Shown: positions 10,386 to 21,945 of the stretch, in pieces
Position numbering within the stretch: position 1 is the first letter of the stretch
How the letters are laid out: each line of letters begins with the position of its first letter
DNA from: Anas platyrhynchos
Lineage: Eukaryota > Chordata > Aves > Anseriformes > Anatidae
Assembly (NCBI RefSeq): GCF_047663525.1
Contig: NC_092603.1
Coordinates: 1,570,001 to 1,634,000 of the forward strand
Length of the DNA stretch: 64,000 nucleotides
Direction: 5' to 3'
Translations under genes and position numbers: made by a program
Notes under the pieces: generated by a model
The model's database searches: none
Told to the model about the DNA's origin: nothing
Seen by the model: only the letters and a program-made list of their open reading frames with translations

Positions 10386-12554
10386 CTAGACAATGTTGTC
10401 CATGAGAAACAGCTGGGCGTTCATCCCCAGCCAGAACCAGGGGCGGATGCTCTCGCCATTGAAGGAGGCTGCTGTGAAAGTGAAGATCTCGACGCCATTG
10501 TTAGCATTGATAAAAGACACCTGCTGCTGGGTGCAGTCCAGACAGACCCAGACCTTCGTGGGGACAGGGGACAGGCGCAAGCGGGTGCGAGGCAATGTGA
10601 GAGACATGAGGTGCCCCTCACAGTATTGCACAGCCCAGATCCCTTCTTCAGGGCTCATTGTGATCTCCCCTTTCCTCTTCAGAGATGCTCTGGCCACCCC
10701 CACAGCCCACGAACAATACCTTCCCCTCTTCTCCCCCCTCACCACCCTCCAGCAGTGCCTCCCCTCTCTGAACTCCTCACGGCCCAGCACGCAGCACCAA
10801 ATGTCAAATCTCTCCTCAGTGGAGGGAAACCTCTGCCATCTGGCTGCACGTACAGACTGGGCGATGAGACGCTGGAGAGCAGCCTAGAAGAGAGGGATCT
10901 GGGGGTCATGGTAGACAGCAAGTTCAATATGAGCCAGCAGTGTGCCCTGGCAGCCAGGAGGGCCAACCGTATCCTGGAGTGCATCAAGCACGGCATCGCT
11001 AGTAGGTCGAGGGAGGTGATTGTCCCGCTCTACTCTGCACTGGTGCAGCCTCACCTTGAGTACTGTGTGCAGTTCTGGACACTGGGAAGTTTAGGCTTGA
11101 CATCAGGAGGAAGCTCTTCACAGTGAGAGTGGTTGCACACTGGAACAGGCTCCCCAGGGAAGTGGTCACTGCACCGAGCCTGACTGAATTTAAGAAGAGA
11201 TTGGACTGTGCGCTTAGTCACATGGTCTGAACTTTTGGGTAGACCTGTGCGGTGTCAAGAGTTGGACTTGATGATCCTTAAGGGTCCCTTCCAACTCAGG
11301 ATATTCTATGATTCTATGATTCTATGATTTACTTTCCCAACTCACATTCCTCTGGTCCTCTGCCAGGAAAAGCAGGGGATGAGCCATGTGTGGATCCAGG
11401 GTCACTTTCACTGCAGGGACAGAAGGAGCCAGGCCATCAGGGGCAGAGCTCAGCCCTGGGCAGGCTTTCCCCAGCTCGGGGCCAGGAGCTGCCCCACGGG
11501 GCAGGAGATGGGGCACCTCTTGGCTCCTGAACATGCCCCACAAAGGGCAGGAGAACAGCGCAGGGGGCAACTTATAAGATACACCTACCTCTATTATGAG
11601 ACATCAGAAAACTTCTCCATGCTGGAAGGAGAGGGGAGAGTTGGTCACAGCCCATGGGTGTTGCGCAGTGGGTGTGGGCAGGGTGAGGGGCCAGCCCTGG
11701 GCTGCTCTGTCCCAGCTGCCCACCCTCCCCTGCACATCACCTTGGCGTTGTCATGTGGCCCAATCTCAGGGACACTCACCCAGCACTGCAGCTTGCTCAG
11801 CTGCAAAAAAGACATAAATTAATACAAATAAAAAAGCAAGACTTGTTGAGGGGAGAGAGCTTCTCAGACCATGGGCAGACCCCAAAATGCTTTGCTGTGC
11901 TGCAAGATACTCACCAGGCTTTGCATCTTTTGTCACTGCAAAACAAGAGCAAAAACAATGCATGATGGGAAGGGACAACTTCCCATCTCACAGATCCCAT
12001 GGGTATATCCCCAAATTCCTTCATTTTGGGAAGGGTGGCTCACCCTGCTTTGGAGCTGGTTCCTCTGAAAATAAAAAGCAAAAGCACTTGTTGAGAGAGT
12101 ACGGATTCTCATTACATAACAAGAACCCATTTTCTTTGGGTTTGGGGTAGAGACTCACCTTGTCTTCCAGATTGCTTCCCTGGAAATGAGAGGGAAAAAA
12201 AAGGCATGATGAGAGGGAACAGCTTCTCATCCCATTGCGATACCCCATATCCCATCTCATGCAGATTGACGCTCATGGTTATTTTCATCTACTGTAACCT
12301 GGAAAAGAAAGGGAAAAGTCCTGATGTGCATTTTGTTCACTGCCCACCCTCCCCTACACATCGCCTTAGCACTGCCCTGGGTTTCATTCTAAGGGACACT
12401 CACCCAGCTCTTTAGCCAATTCCACTGTAAAAGGAAAGCAAAAGCGATGCATGGTGAGAAGGGAAAACTTCTCATCCCATTACTGCTCCCATGGGAAGAC
12501 CCCAGATATTTTGGTTTAGGAACGGAGACTTACCAGGGCTTCCATAATTTTTCA
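10386..12554 (-). pseudogene. BTN-like gene B, decayed copy without 5' exons
   Basis: Remains of a seventh family member. Six 21-nt heptad exons with GT-AG borders are seen at 12554-12534, 12424-12404, 12179-12159, 12064-12044, 11935-11915 and 11800-11780, then the 33-nt exon at 11621-11589 and a B30.2 exon starting near 11400. The B30.2 exon is split by a CR1 (10846-11333) after VSWESKS. It resumes before CCVLG-type sequence ([14 protein letters not shown]) but has lost some 35 bases there, and ends early in a different C-terminus (FLMDNIV). No signal, IgV, IgC or membrane exon exists: heptad introns run directly into sequence like the 5' flank of gene A (12690-13090). It cannot make a receptor. 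Six heptads is more than any intact copy has. Confidence 0.88.
10846..11333 (+). mobile_element. CR1 LINE fragment inside the B30.2 exon of gene B
   Basis: The plus strand gives CR1 ORF2 C-terminal sequence ([20 protein letters not shown], then [17 protein letters not shown]) and the CR1 3' end with ATTCTATG repeats at 11307-11333. The middle has an internal deletion (QFW joins directly to the FTVRVVAHW region). It lies antisense to gene B and has no clear target duplication, with a small loss of host exon sequence at the junction. Confidence 0.92.
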
Positions 12555-12689
12555 CTGGGAAAAGAAAGTAATACCAATGCATGATCAGATGGCAGTGCTT
12601 CACATTCCATGGCTACTCCTATAGCTAGACCCTTAATTATTTTTCTCTGGGGAGCAGGCACAGATCATCTTGCTCCCAGATTCAGAGGG

Positions 12690-13090
12690 ACCAGAGTAAG
12701 CAAGAGGGAGCAAGACACAGCTTTGAAAGCTGGAGCAGAAGAAGCTGGAGCAGAAGCTGGAGCAGAAGAGGGAGGCTGGAGCAGAAGAGAGAGGCGAAAA
12801 AGGGGCTGCAGGCACTGCAGGCAGATGAGGAAGGAGTCCCCTTGGGCCTGGGCACAAGGAGCCACAGCCAGCAGCACCTTGGGCAGGGCACAGAGCCTGT
12901 GCTTATCGTGGGCTGGGGGACACAGCAGGCAGCCCCCAGGGGTTCTTCTCCAAGGGAGCCTCACCAAGAGAGAGGTCCTTCACTGCATCCAGCAGATCTG
13001 CAGGAATCACAAGACTGTGCCCAAGTTTCCCAACTTTTGCTCAGTTCCTGCCTGCAATAACCCTCTGGAAGAAACTTTACCCCTTGGGGG
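12690..13090 (-). other. Orphan 5' flank of gene B
   Basis: Read on the minus strand this matches the 5' flank of gene A (about 6380-6700): the GGGTTATTGCAG block near 13050, the TGATAAGC position near 12900, and the run into the leader intron. The matching coding exon is absent, so it is the cut-off promoter region of pseudogene B. A purine-rich GCTGGAGCAGAAG repeat lies at about 12725-12790. Confidence 0.6.
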
Positions 13091-13639
13091 ATAGAACTAA
13101 ATAGCTCCAGAGCTGAGCAAGATCAGATGTTGCAGGGAGTGTTGCGCACCTGGGTGCTGAGCCTGGTGCTGCCACCCTTTGCCCAGGGTGGTGCGGGCAA
13201 AGAATAAGCTGCACTCCTGACTGTAGTCAAGTAGCTATTTCAAAAGATTAGCTCAGATTGGCAGAGATCTTCTTCCAGTGGTAAGGTAGATAAGGAAAGT
13301 TTATGTGTGCTGGAAGCGAGGCCAGGCAGTATGGGAAGATTATAGAGATACTGTTTTCAGAAAATTCTTATGGATTCATGTTGGATCTGTGAGGGACAGT
13401 AAACATGATTTTTATTAAAATGTCTTAAGAGCAAAAGTAGGACCAGAGAAAATATTGGTCTGTTATTTGATGGGGATGGTCTCCTCACAAACAGGGAAAT
13501 GTTTAATATTGTCTTTGCCTTTGTCTTCAACACTGACAATGGGCTCTAGGACCCCAGGTACCCTGTCTTGGAGAGTCGTGACTGCAGGAACGTTAAGCTC
13601 CCAGCCAACTCTGAATTTTGTTGTGATTTGCTCCTAGAC
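13091..13639. other. Gene-free spacer
   Basis: No coding or RNA feature could be supported between the pseudogene B flank and the old CR1 piece. From about 13500 the sequence may already be diverged CR1. Confidence 0.4.
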
Positions 13640-13990
13640 GTGGATGCATACAAGACTGTAGGACCTGATGGGATTCAGAGTACTCAGAGAACTGCCTGAT
13701 GTCATCAGGAAATCTCTATAAATTATTTTTGAAATATCCTTGGGAATCTGGAGAGGTCCCAGTGACGGGAAGCTGCCAAACGTCGCCCCAGTTTCCAAGA
13801 AGAGCAGCAAAGAAGGCCCTGGGAATTACAGGCCTGTCAGTCTCATGGCAGTGCCTGGTAAAGTTAGGGAGATTGCTCTGGGAGTGTGTGAAAAACACCT
13901 GAGGGACAAACTTAATTTCCTTTTTATGCCAAGGTCAGCCTTCTGGTTGACCAAGGGGTTCCTGTCAATGTGATCTTTTCAGAATTCCGT
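13640..13990 (+). mobile_element. Old CR1 LINE fragment (N-terminal RT region)
   Basis: Broken reading frames give the CR1 pre-RT region: YKTVGPDGIQ-like sequence near 13648, SWESGEVP near 13740 and GPGNYRPVSLMAVPGKV near 13815, the last a classic CR1/LINE motif. Several frame changes and no nearby 3' end show an old, degraded copy. Confidence 0.8.
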
Positions 13991-14384
13991 AGAGATTCAG
14001 GCATGGTTTCTGAACATATACATCCAGCAGCGGGCCTTGGTAGCTCAAATGGCCAAGAGTATGTAGTGGGTTTATGTGGCTTAGGGGTGGCTTCCGTGAA
14101 AAGAATCCAGAAGTTGCCCCATGTTAGATAAGGAGTTCACCTCTGACCAGAAACAAGCCTCTACGATTGTGCCTCTGTGAGAGCATAGTTAAGAACAAGG
14201 GAAAAAAAAGACTGCTGCTGAACAGCAGCTGGGAGGGAAAGGAGTGAGAAACAGCTCTGCAAGGTCAGTGCAGAAGGAAGGGTAGGAGGTGACCATCCTA
14301 ATCAAGACCAATACTTTCTCTGATCCTCCTTTTGCTCTTAACATATTTTAATAGACCATTTTAATGCCCCTCACAGTACTGTCC
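13991..14384. other. Gene-free spacer before gene C
   Basis: No feature is recognised. The segment after about 14290 (CCATCCTAATCAAGACCAA) begins the flank shared with gene D (21188 onward), marking the left edge of the C/D duplication unit. Confidence 0.5.
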
Positions 14385-15060
14385 TGGTTCAACGCAAATT
14401 GAGCTTTGAATTTTCTGCCTCCAAAGGCAAACAGCATCTCTGTAGCCCTCTCATGTTGCTCAACCTCCAGTGCACATAAACGTCCCTTAGCCACCTAAGC
14501 TTTAGAAGAAGATCCTGCCCCTCTGGAGCAACTCTTTGCTGTGCCTGCTTGGCTTGAGCAGGGAGCGGGGCTGGCTCTTTGCCTTCAGCACCCTGGGCGA
14601 AGGGTGGCAGATCCGGGCTTGGCACCCAACTCCACCCCATTACTTCAGCCTCCAATCCCACTCAGCTCTGCTCTGCCATCTCTCCACATTGTTCCATTGC
14701 TCACAGTTTCATTCCTCTCTAGACAGGTGAAGATGAACGAGCTCAGACACTGGCTTTCCCTGGAGGTCTGGAGAGGTTCCTGCTGGGGACAAGCCCCTCA
14801 TCCTGCCTGAAGGTGGTGGACTGGGCACCCAGCTACGATGGGATGGTGGTGCCAGCCCTGCAGAGCTCCTCAGACACTTGTCCCCATTGCCCCAGGGGCA
14901 GAGCTGCTCCCTGAGGGTTATTGCAGTCAGGAACTGGGCAAAGGTTGGGAGTGTTGGGTGCTTCCTTCAGTGTTCCAGAGTGTTGGGTGCTGTGAGGGAC
15001 GTCTATCTTGGTGGGGTTCTCTTGCAAAAGAACCCCTGGGGGGCCGCCTGCCCCCTGGGG
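14385..15060 (+). promoter_or_regulatory. Upstream region of gene C, shared with gene D
   Basis: This 5' flank is nearly the same as 21297-21935 before gene D. Its proximal part (14878-15060) carries the GGGTTATTGCAG and CTGGGCAAAGGTT block found before all family members. Compared with A and F, C and D lack roughly 200 bases between this block and the start codon, so their 5' UTR must differ. No transcription start is assigned. Confidence 0.5.
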
Positions 15061-15074
15061 GACCTCTCTCTCAG

Positions 15075-18000
15075 ATGGGGCTCCCCTGGGGCTGTGGCTG
15101 TCCCAGCCTCACCGGCCATGCCAGGGGCCTCCTGACTTCCCTCGTCACTCTGCTCCTCCTCCGCCTGGGCTCAGGTAGGATCCTGCAGGGATGCTGGGGG
15201 CTCTCCCCCCTGGGCCTGGCAGACGTGCTGCTGTGGGGCAAGGGTGTGGCCGTGGGGCAGTGGGGACCCGAGCCCACAGCTCGGCCCCTGCTGGGTTTCA
15301 CTTTCCCTTTGGTTCTTTCACACAATATGGGCGCTGCCTTGACTGCCCTTTCTGGCTCTTCTTCACATGCCCAAATGCTGCAGAGAGGGCTCCCACTCCC
15401 AGCACACCTCCTTCTCCTGCACGCCCTCCCTCTCCCTCTCCTGTTTCCCAGGTGGTTTCCCATGGCACACGGGGGACGCAGCATGCACCAACTCACACAC
15501 AGCTTGCCCTTTGTCACTCACTGCCCTGATAGCAAAATCTCACTGCCTCTCTGTTCCCTTCTCCATTGCCCAGCCCAGCTCAGATTGGAGGGACCAGACC
15601 ACCCTGTCACTGGCACCGTGGGGCAGGATGTCGTGCTGCCCTGCCACTTGTCCCCTCAACGCGATGCTCGCAGCTTGGAGGTCAGGTGGATCCGGGACCA
15701 TATCTCTGAGACAGTGCACCACTACCGCAATGGACAGGACCTGTACAGGGAGCAAATGGAGGCATATGCCGGGAGGACAGAGTTGTCCAGAGATGGTCTC
15801 TCTGCTGGAAGCCTGGACTTACGTATCACAGGACTGAGACCCTCTGATGATGGCCGGTACGTCTGCACTGTGGAAGATGCTGATGCTTATAACGAAGCAG
15901 TTGTGGATCTGGAGGTGTCAGGTTAGTGGCTGGGGTGATGCTGACAGGGGGTGGTAGAGTTGTCCTTGGGTTAGTGTGTCCCACCCAGGCTCCTTTCCCA
16001 TCCTCATGGCCATCTACAAAGCCTTTCAAACTGTTGAGTCTGTTGGGGCTTCTTCTCCTCACTCTGTGAGTAATTGTCCAGCAACGAGCACACCTGTGCC
16101 CCTGCAGGCTTTTTATTGAGAGGGAACTACACAGATGAGATGGTTTTATTCAGTTTCAATGGCCTCTGTGAACTCCATCCCAATGATGTTCTGAGGGTAC
16201 TGGGCAGAGGCTTCTGAGCAGAACATTCAGCTCTGTCAACAAGGGGACCAAACACAGAGCCTAGAGCAGAGAAGAGACCTCTAAGCATCTGGACCTCTGC
16301 TTGCTTTTGATTTTTCTGCTGTGGGAGACCTGAGACGTTTTCTGAAAGTCTGGGTGCTTCTTGAAACAGCAAGGCTTGTTGCAGAGACACTGCCTGGAGG
16401 TGATGAATCTTGATCTTGATCAACTTGATCTTGATCATCTTGATCTTGATCTTGATCACCTGGGTTTTATGGGTGATTTGGGGCCACTGGCATTGTGCAG
16501 CCCTTCTCTCTGCTTCAACCACTACCTGCGGTATTTTGTTGCTGAGGGCTGCTTTGTGAAGCGCCTGGTCCCTGAGCCCCTGTGGCAGTGGTTGTGGAGG
16601 GCTGTGTCTAGCATGGGAGCAGATGGGGTCTTTGCCTTGGAACACAATCCCTCCCCAAGTCAAGTCCCAGCCACGCGCTCTTCCCCCAGCCACAGGTGCT
16701 GACCCTCACCTCTCCCTGGGGGGCTACGAGGCTGGAGGCGTCCGGGTGCTGTGTCGATCGGCCGGCTGGTACCCGCTGCCGCAGCTGCTGTGGAGGGATG
16801 CTCGCGGGCAGCACCTGCCCTCGGTCTCCCAGACACATTCCCAGGACCAGGAGGGGCTCTTTGAAATCGAAGGCGCCGTCACCGTGACCGGGAGCGTGGA
16901 GGGGTCCTTGTCCTGCGTGGTCAGGAGCAGCCGCCTGCAGCAGGAACGGGAATCATCCCTGCACATCGCAGGTACAAATGGCACAGCCAGGGTGAGGTGT
17001 TCCTGGCCCCTGCACTTGTCCTGAGCTGCGAGAAGTCTGGGTCTTGCTTTTCCACCTGCGGGCATGAAAATGCAGCCCTTGTCCTGGTGCCTTTTCTCAG
17101 CTCCCTTCTTCCACAACGCCCAGCCCTGGATGGTGGCTCTGGCTCTGGTCCTCGTGCTTTTGGCTGTGTCCATTGGCCTGGGTGTTTATCTCTTTCGAAA
17201 GCAAGGTAAGCTGGCAGCACAGGGATGGAGCGGAGGGAGGTGTTCTGCAGGGACCCCCCTGGGTGTGGAGCGGGGCTGAGCCCTGGCCCAGGGATGTGCG
17301 TAGGAGGAGGAAGGGAATGTTCTCCTGGGGATGCCAAAGGCCTTAGGATCATCTTGGGCCTCTGCCTGGGGCAACGAAGGCAGGGGAGAAGGCAAGGGTG
17401 GGAGGCCAGGGAGCATGGCTGCAGCCCCTCTTCAGATGTCTTGTCCCTCCCAATCTGGGAATGAGGTGGTCCGTGCCCACTCATGAGAGGAAAGAAATTT
17501 GGGGTCTAGTTGTGGAAGCAGCAATGGGATAAGAAGCTCCTCACTTTGACCATGCATTGCTTTTTCTTTCCTTTTCCAGTAAAAAAAGATACAAAGCTGG
17601 GTAAGTCTAGTTCCCCAAAAAGAAGGCATTTTGTGTCTTCCCGTGGGCATACTGCACTCTGACCATACATTGCTTTTCTCTCTTTTTTTTTTTTTCTTCC
17701 AGTGGAACAAGCTGCAGAGATAGGTGAGTGTCCATTCCTGAACTGAAAGAATTTGCTGTATAGACATGGGATGAAAGGTTTTCCCCTCTTACCATGCATT
17801 CCTCATGATTTTCTTTTCCAGAGGAAAAAGCTGCAAGACTGGGTGAGTCCATCTTCTCCTCACCCCAGACGGAAGGAATATGAGGTCTTTGCCCTGTCGG
17901 AGTCACTTGCTGAGAAGCTGACTCCTCTCATCAACGCATTGCTTTTCTGTTTCATTTGTAGAGGAACAAGCTACAGAGCTGGGTGAGTGTGCCTGAGCTT

Positions 18001-18979
18001 GGGCCCCAGGACAACATCAAGGTGATGTGCAGGGGAGGGTGGGCAGCTGGGACAGAGCAGCACACGGCTGGCCGCTCACCCTGCCCACACCCACTGGGTA
18101 CCAGCCATGGGCTGTGACCAGCTCTCCCCTCTACTTCCAGCATGGAGAAGATTTCTGATGTCTCATAATACAGGTAGGTGTGCATTGGGTTGCCCTCTGA
18201 GGTGCTTCTCCTGCCCTTGCTGGGGCATGTTCAGGAGCCAAGAGGTGCCCCATCTCCTGCCCCGTGGGGCAGCTCCTGGCCCCGAGCTGGGGAAAGCCTG
18301 CCCAGGGCTGAGCTGTGCCCCTGATGGCCTGTCTCCTTCTGTCCCTGCAGTGAAGCTGATCCTGGATCCAGATACGGCTCATCCCATGCTTGTCCTTTCG
18401 GAGGATCACAGGAGAGTGAGAAGGGAAACCGAACAGCAGCAGGTCCCTGACAGACCAGAGAGATTTGACTTTCGGTTGTGTGTGCTGGGCTGCGAGGAGT
18501 TCACAGAGGGGAGGCACTGCTGGTTGGTGGAGGTGGAGGGAGAGAGGCTGAAGTTTTCACGGTGGGCTGTGGGGGTAGCCAGGGCTTCTGTGGAGAGGAA
18601 GGGGTGGATTAACAGAAGCCCAAAAAAAGGCATATGGGCTGTTCAGTACTATGAGGGGCAGCTCATGTCTCTCACATCTCCTCGCACGCCCTTGTCCCTG
18701 TTCTCCATCCCCACGAGGATTTGGGTCTGTCTGGACTGTACCCAGGGGCAGGTGTCTTTTATCAACGCTGACAATGGGGTCGAGATCTTCACTTTCACAG
18801 CAGCCTCCTTCAGCGGGGAGAGAATCCGCCCCTGGTTCTGGGTGGAGACAGTGGGAATTCAGCTGTGCCTGAAGGACAGCGCCCCCCAGACCCTCTCCCC
18901 AGCCCTGGGGGGCTCCAGCACTTCTTCAGCCACTCCTGCATCACCTCTCCTTGATCCTGCAGGACCAGCACAAGAATGA
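15075..18979 (+). CDS. BTN-like gene C: Ig-V/Ig-C receptor with B30.2 tail
   Basis: Reads through as 526 aa in ten phase-1 exons: 15075-15174 (signal peptide), 15574-15921 (IgV; VVLPCHL and DDGRYVCTV hold the disulphide pair), 16690-16971 (IgC-like; VRVLCRSAGWYP, LSCVVRSS), 17101-17205 (membrane helix, ends YLFRKQ), four heptads 17580-17600, 17703-17723, 17822-17842, 17962-17982, then 18141-18173 (33 nt) and 18351-18979 ([35 protein letters not shown]). Splice sites are GT-AG with pyrimidine tracts. The first heptad of D (24350) is missing here because the intron has a deletion near 17430. The predicted product is a cell-surface protein with a cytoplasmic coiled coil and a ligand- or phosphoantigen-type B30.2 domain. 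Its function is inferred from the family only. Confidence 0.92.
16400..16460 (+). repeat. (CTTGAT)n microsatellite in gene C intron
   Basis: Repeated TTGATCTTGATCAACTTGAT-type hexamers lie between the IgV and IgC exons of gene C. Genes D, E and F lack them at the matching place, so the expansion is specific to C. Confidence 0.85.
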
Positions 18980-19420
18980 GGGGCAGTGGGGCCAGGGGCT
19001 GCCCCGTGTTCCTCCCTGCTGCTGGAGCAGGGCTGTGGTACTGCAAGCAGGGGCCATGCCCCTTGCAGTCCCTGGACTCTGCCCTGCCCAGGGCTCCTGT
19101 GCTGGGGCACAAGCCCTGCTGGCACCCACGGCTCTCACCCTGCCTCTGAGCCCCAGCGGGCAGCACAGGGGCTGCAGCAGCTCTCCACGCTCCTCTCCCC
19201 TCTGCTTGTACTGCTTGCAGACCCCAGGGCAAGGGATGTGGTCACTGTGTGCTGCTGGCCAGTGCAGGCCACATTTGCCTCCTAGTTTGGGGTTGATCTT
19301 TGCTCTGTGCCTGGTGCTGAGCATGAGCAGCCTGTGGGGGCTCTTTGTTCCCTCCTCTGGAGCACATCTATGCAAGATGCAGCAGCAGCAGGACTGTGTC
19401 AAATAAATTTTTGCAGAGGA
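18980..19420 (+). terminator. 3' UTR and poly(A) signal of gene C
   Basis: About 430 bases of 3' UTR like those of D, E and F follow the stop codon and end at AATAAA (19402-19407) within GTCAAATAAATTTTTGC. The first part still looks coding-like because it was copied with the family, but every member stops at the same GAGCACAGGAATGAG-type site. Confidence 0.8.
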
Positions 19421-19491
19421 AGATGGAGTCTGGCAGTTGCATTTCCTGGGTGCTTTCTGTCCTGAGGCTTTGCTGCCTGGGAAGGCATCTT

Positions 19492-20460
19492 GAATCATAG
19501 AATCATAGAATCATAAAATATCCCAAGTTGGAAGGGATCCATTAGGATCATTGAGTCAGGCTCCTGGTACCACACAGGTCTACCCAAAAATTCATACCAT
19601 GTGCCTAAGTGCACAGTACAAATGCCTCTTAAACTCTGACAAGCTTGGTGCAGAGACTGCTTCCCTGGGGAGCCTGTTCCAGTGTGCGACAACCGTCTCA
19701 GTTAAGAACCTCTTATGATGTCTAGCATAAACCTCCCCTGCCTCAGCTTGACACCATTCCCACGGGTCTTATCACTGGTGACTAAAGAGAAGAGATCGAC
19801 GCCTGCCCCTTCAGTACCCCTCTTGAGGAAGCTGTAGACCGTGATGAGGTGTCCCCTTAGCCTCCTCTTCTCCACGCTGAACAGGCAAAATGACCTAGGC
19901 CGCTCCTCATACGTCTTCCCCTCTAGGCCCTTCACCATCTTTGTAGCCCTCCTCTGGACATTCTCCAGCAGTTTGAAGTCCTTTTTGTACCGTGGTGCCC
20001 ATAACTGCACATAGTACTCAAGGTGAGGCTGCACCAGAGCAGAGCAGAGCAGGAGAATCACTACCCTTGACTGACTAGTGATGCTGTGCTTAATACACTC
20101 CAGGGTATGGTTGGCCCTCCTGGCTATCAGGGCACACTGCTGGCTCATGTTCAGCTTGCTGTCAGCCACAACCCCCAGATCCCTCTCTGTGGGGCTGCTC
20201 TCCAGCGTCTCATCGCCCAGTCTGTACGTATAGCCAGGGTTGCCCCGTCCCAGGTGCAGGACCTGGCACTTGTCTTTGTTAAACTTCATGCAGTTGGTGA
20301 TAGCCCAGCTCTCCAATCTCTCCAGGTCTCTCTGCAAGGCCTTCCCACCCTCAACAGTGTCTACAACTCCTCCAAGTTTAGTATCATCAGCAAATTTGCT
20401 CAAAACACCTTCTAGTCCTACATCCAAATCATTTATAAGAATATTGAAGAGGACTGGCCC
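19492..20460 (-). mobile_element. CR1 LINE 3' half just after gene C
   Basis: The minus strand encodes CR1 RT C-terminal sequence: [20 protein letters not shown] with an intact FADD box, then [20 protein letters not shown] and [20 protein letters not shown]. Its 3' end is at 19492-19530 with ATTCTATGATTCTATGATTC on the minus strand. The element abuts an older CR1 at 20461. It truncated the shared 3' flank of gene C. Confidence 0.93.
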
Positions 20461-21130
20461 TCAGCCACAACCCCCAGCTCCCGTTCTGGGGGCTGCTCTC
20501 CAGCCTCTGGCCCCCCACACTGTCCATACAGCTGGGGCTGCCCCTGCCCAGGGACAGGGCCGGCACTTGCTCTTGTTAAACTTCCCACAGGAGGTGGCTG
20601 CCCAGCTCTTCCCTTTGGCCACATCCCTCTGCAAGGCCTCTCCACCTTCAACAGATCCAGCAGCTCCTCCCAGTTCAGTGTCAGCCACAAACTCACTCAG
20701 GCTTTCTTGCAGTCCCGCATCCAGGTCATTTATGGGACCACTGATGAGACCTGGCCCCAAAATGGAGCCCTGCAGAGCCCCACTCATGACTGGCCTCCTG
20801 CCTGATGATGCCCCTTTTACCAGAACCCTCAGAGCCTGACCCCTCAGCCAGTTTTTCACCCAGTGTATCATGCACTTCTCTGTCTCTATGCTGGATATTA
20901 GGTCCAGATGGATAGGGTCAGAAACCATGTAGAAATCTTTACTGGAATCCAAAAAGATCACCTATGCTGTCTCCCCTGGTTGAACTAAGAGGATGACCTT
21001 GTCCTAAAATGAAATGAATTTACCTGAACAGGACTTGCCTCTCACGAACCCATGTATGCTGTGACCAGTTTAGTGCATTGTCTCTCAGGTGTTCTTCACA
21101 TGTTCTCAGAGCCCAGCATAGGTGTTTGTG
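20461..21130 (-). mobile_element. Older CR1 LINE fragment
   Basis: The minus strand gives a more diverged CR1 RT: MIFLDSSKDFYMVSDPIHLD, then SGALQGSILGPGLI, and FVADTELGGAAGSVEGGEAL at the catalytic box. The sequence is related to the old CR1 at 35600-36290, which suggests that the two belong to the same older subfamily. The right boundary is soft. Confidence 0.82.
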
Positions 21131-21296
21131 ACAGAGGTGAAGAAGACATTAAAAGTCTGACCTTTGTCTGCGTCCCTATTTGTGAGGTGACCATCCTAAT
21201 TAAGACCAACACTTTCTCTGATACTCATTTTGCTCTTAACATATTTTTAAAAGTCTGTTTTAATGCCCCTTACTGTACTTTCCTGGTTTAATGCAA

Positions 21297-21935
21297 ATTG
21301 AGCTTTGAATTTTCTGCCTCCAAAGGCAAACAGCATCTCTGTAGTCCTCCCATATTGCCCAACCTTGCTTCCAGTGCACATAAACTTCCCTTAGCCACCT
21401 AAGCTTGAGAAGAAGATCCTGCCCCTCTGGAGCAACCCTTTGCTGCACCTGCTTGGCTTCAGCAGGGAGTGGAGCTGGCTCTTTGCCTTCAGCACCCTGG
21501 GCAAAGGGTGGCAGCTCCGGGATCAGCACCCAGCTGCACCCCATTACTTCAGCCTCCAATCCCACTCAGCTCTGCTCTGCCATCTCTCCATATTGTTCCA
21601 TTGCACACAGTTTCATTCCTCTCTAGGCAGGTAGAGATGAACGAGCTCAGACACTGGCTTTCCCTGGAGGTCTGGAGAGGTTCCTGCTGGGCACAAGCCC
21701 CTCATCCTGGCTGAAGGCGGTGCCAGCCCTGCAGAGCTCCTCAGACACTTGTCCCCATTGCCCCAAGGGCAGAGCTGCTCCCTGAGGGTTATTGCAGCCA
21801 GGAACTGGGCAAAGGTTGGGAGTGTTGGGTGCTTCCTTCAGTGTTCCAGAGTGTTGGGTGCTGTGAGGGACGTCTATCTTGGTGGGTCTCTCTTGCAAAA
21901 GAACCCCTGGAGGGCCGCCTGCCCCCTGGGGGACC
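21297..21935 (+). promoter_or_regulatory. Upstream region of gene D, shared with gene C
   Basis: A near copy of 14385-15060. It contains the same GGGTTATTGCAGCCAGGAAC and TGTGAGGGACGTCTATCTTG block at 21785-21880 found before every family member, placed about 60-160 bases before the gene D start codon. Confidence 0.5.
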
Positions 21936-21945
21936 TCTCTCTCAG

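Noticed and set aside
18107-18350. In-frame extension of the gene C B30.2 frame to the left
   Set aside because: A 33-nt exon and an intron with GT-AG ends explain this region, and the same pattern holds in all copies. The open frame through the intron is accidental.
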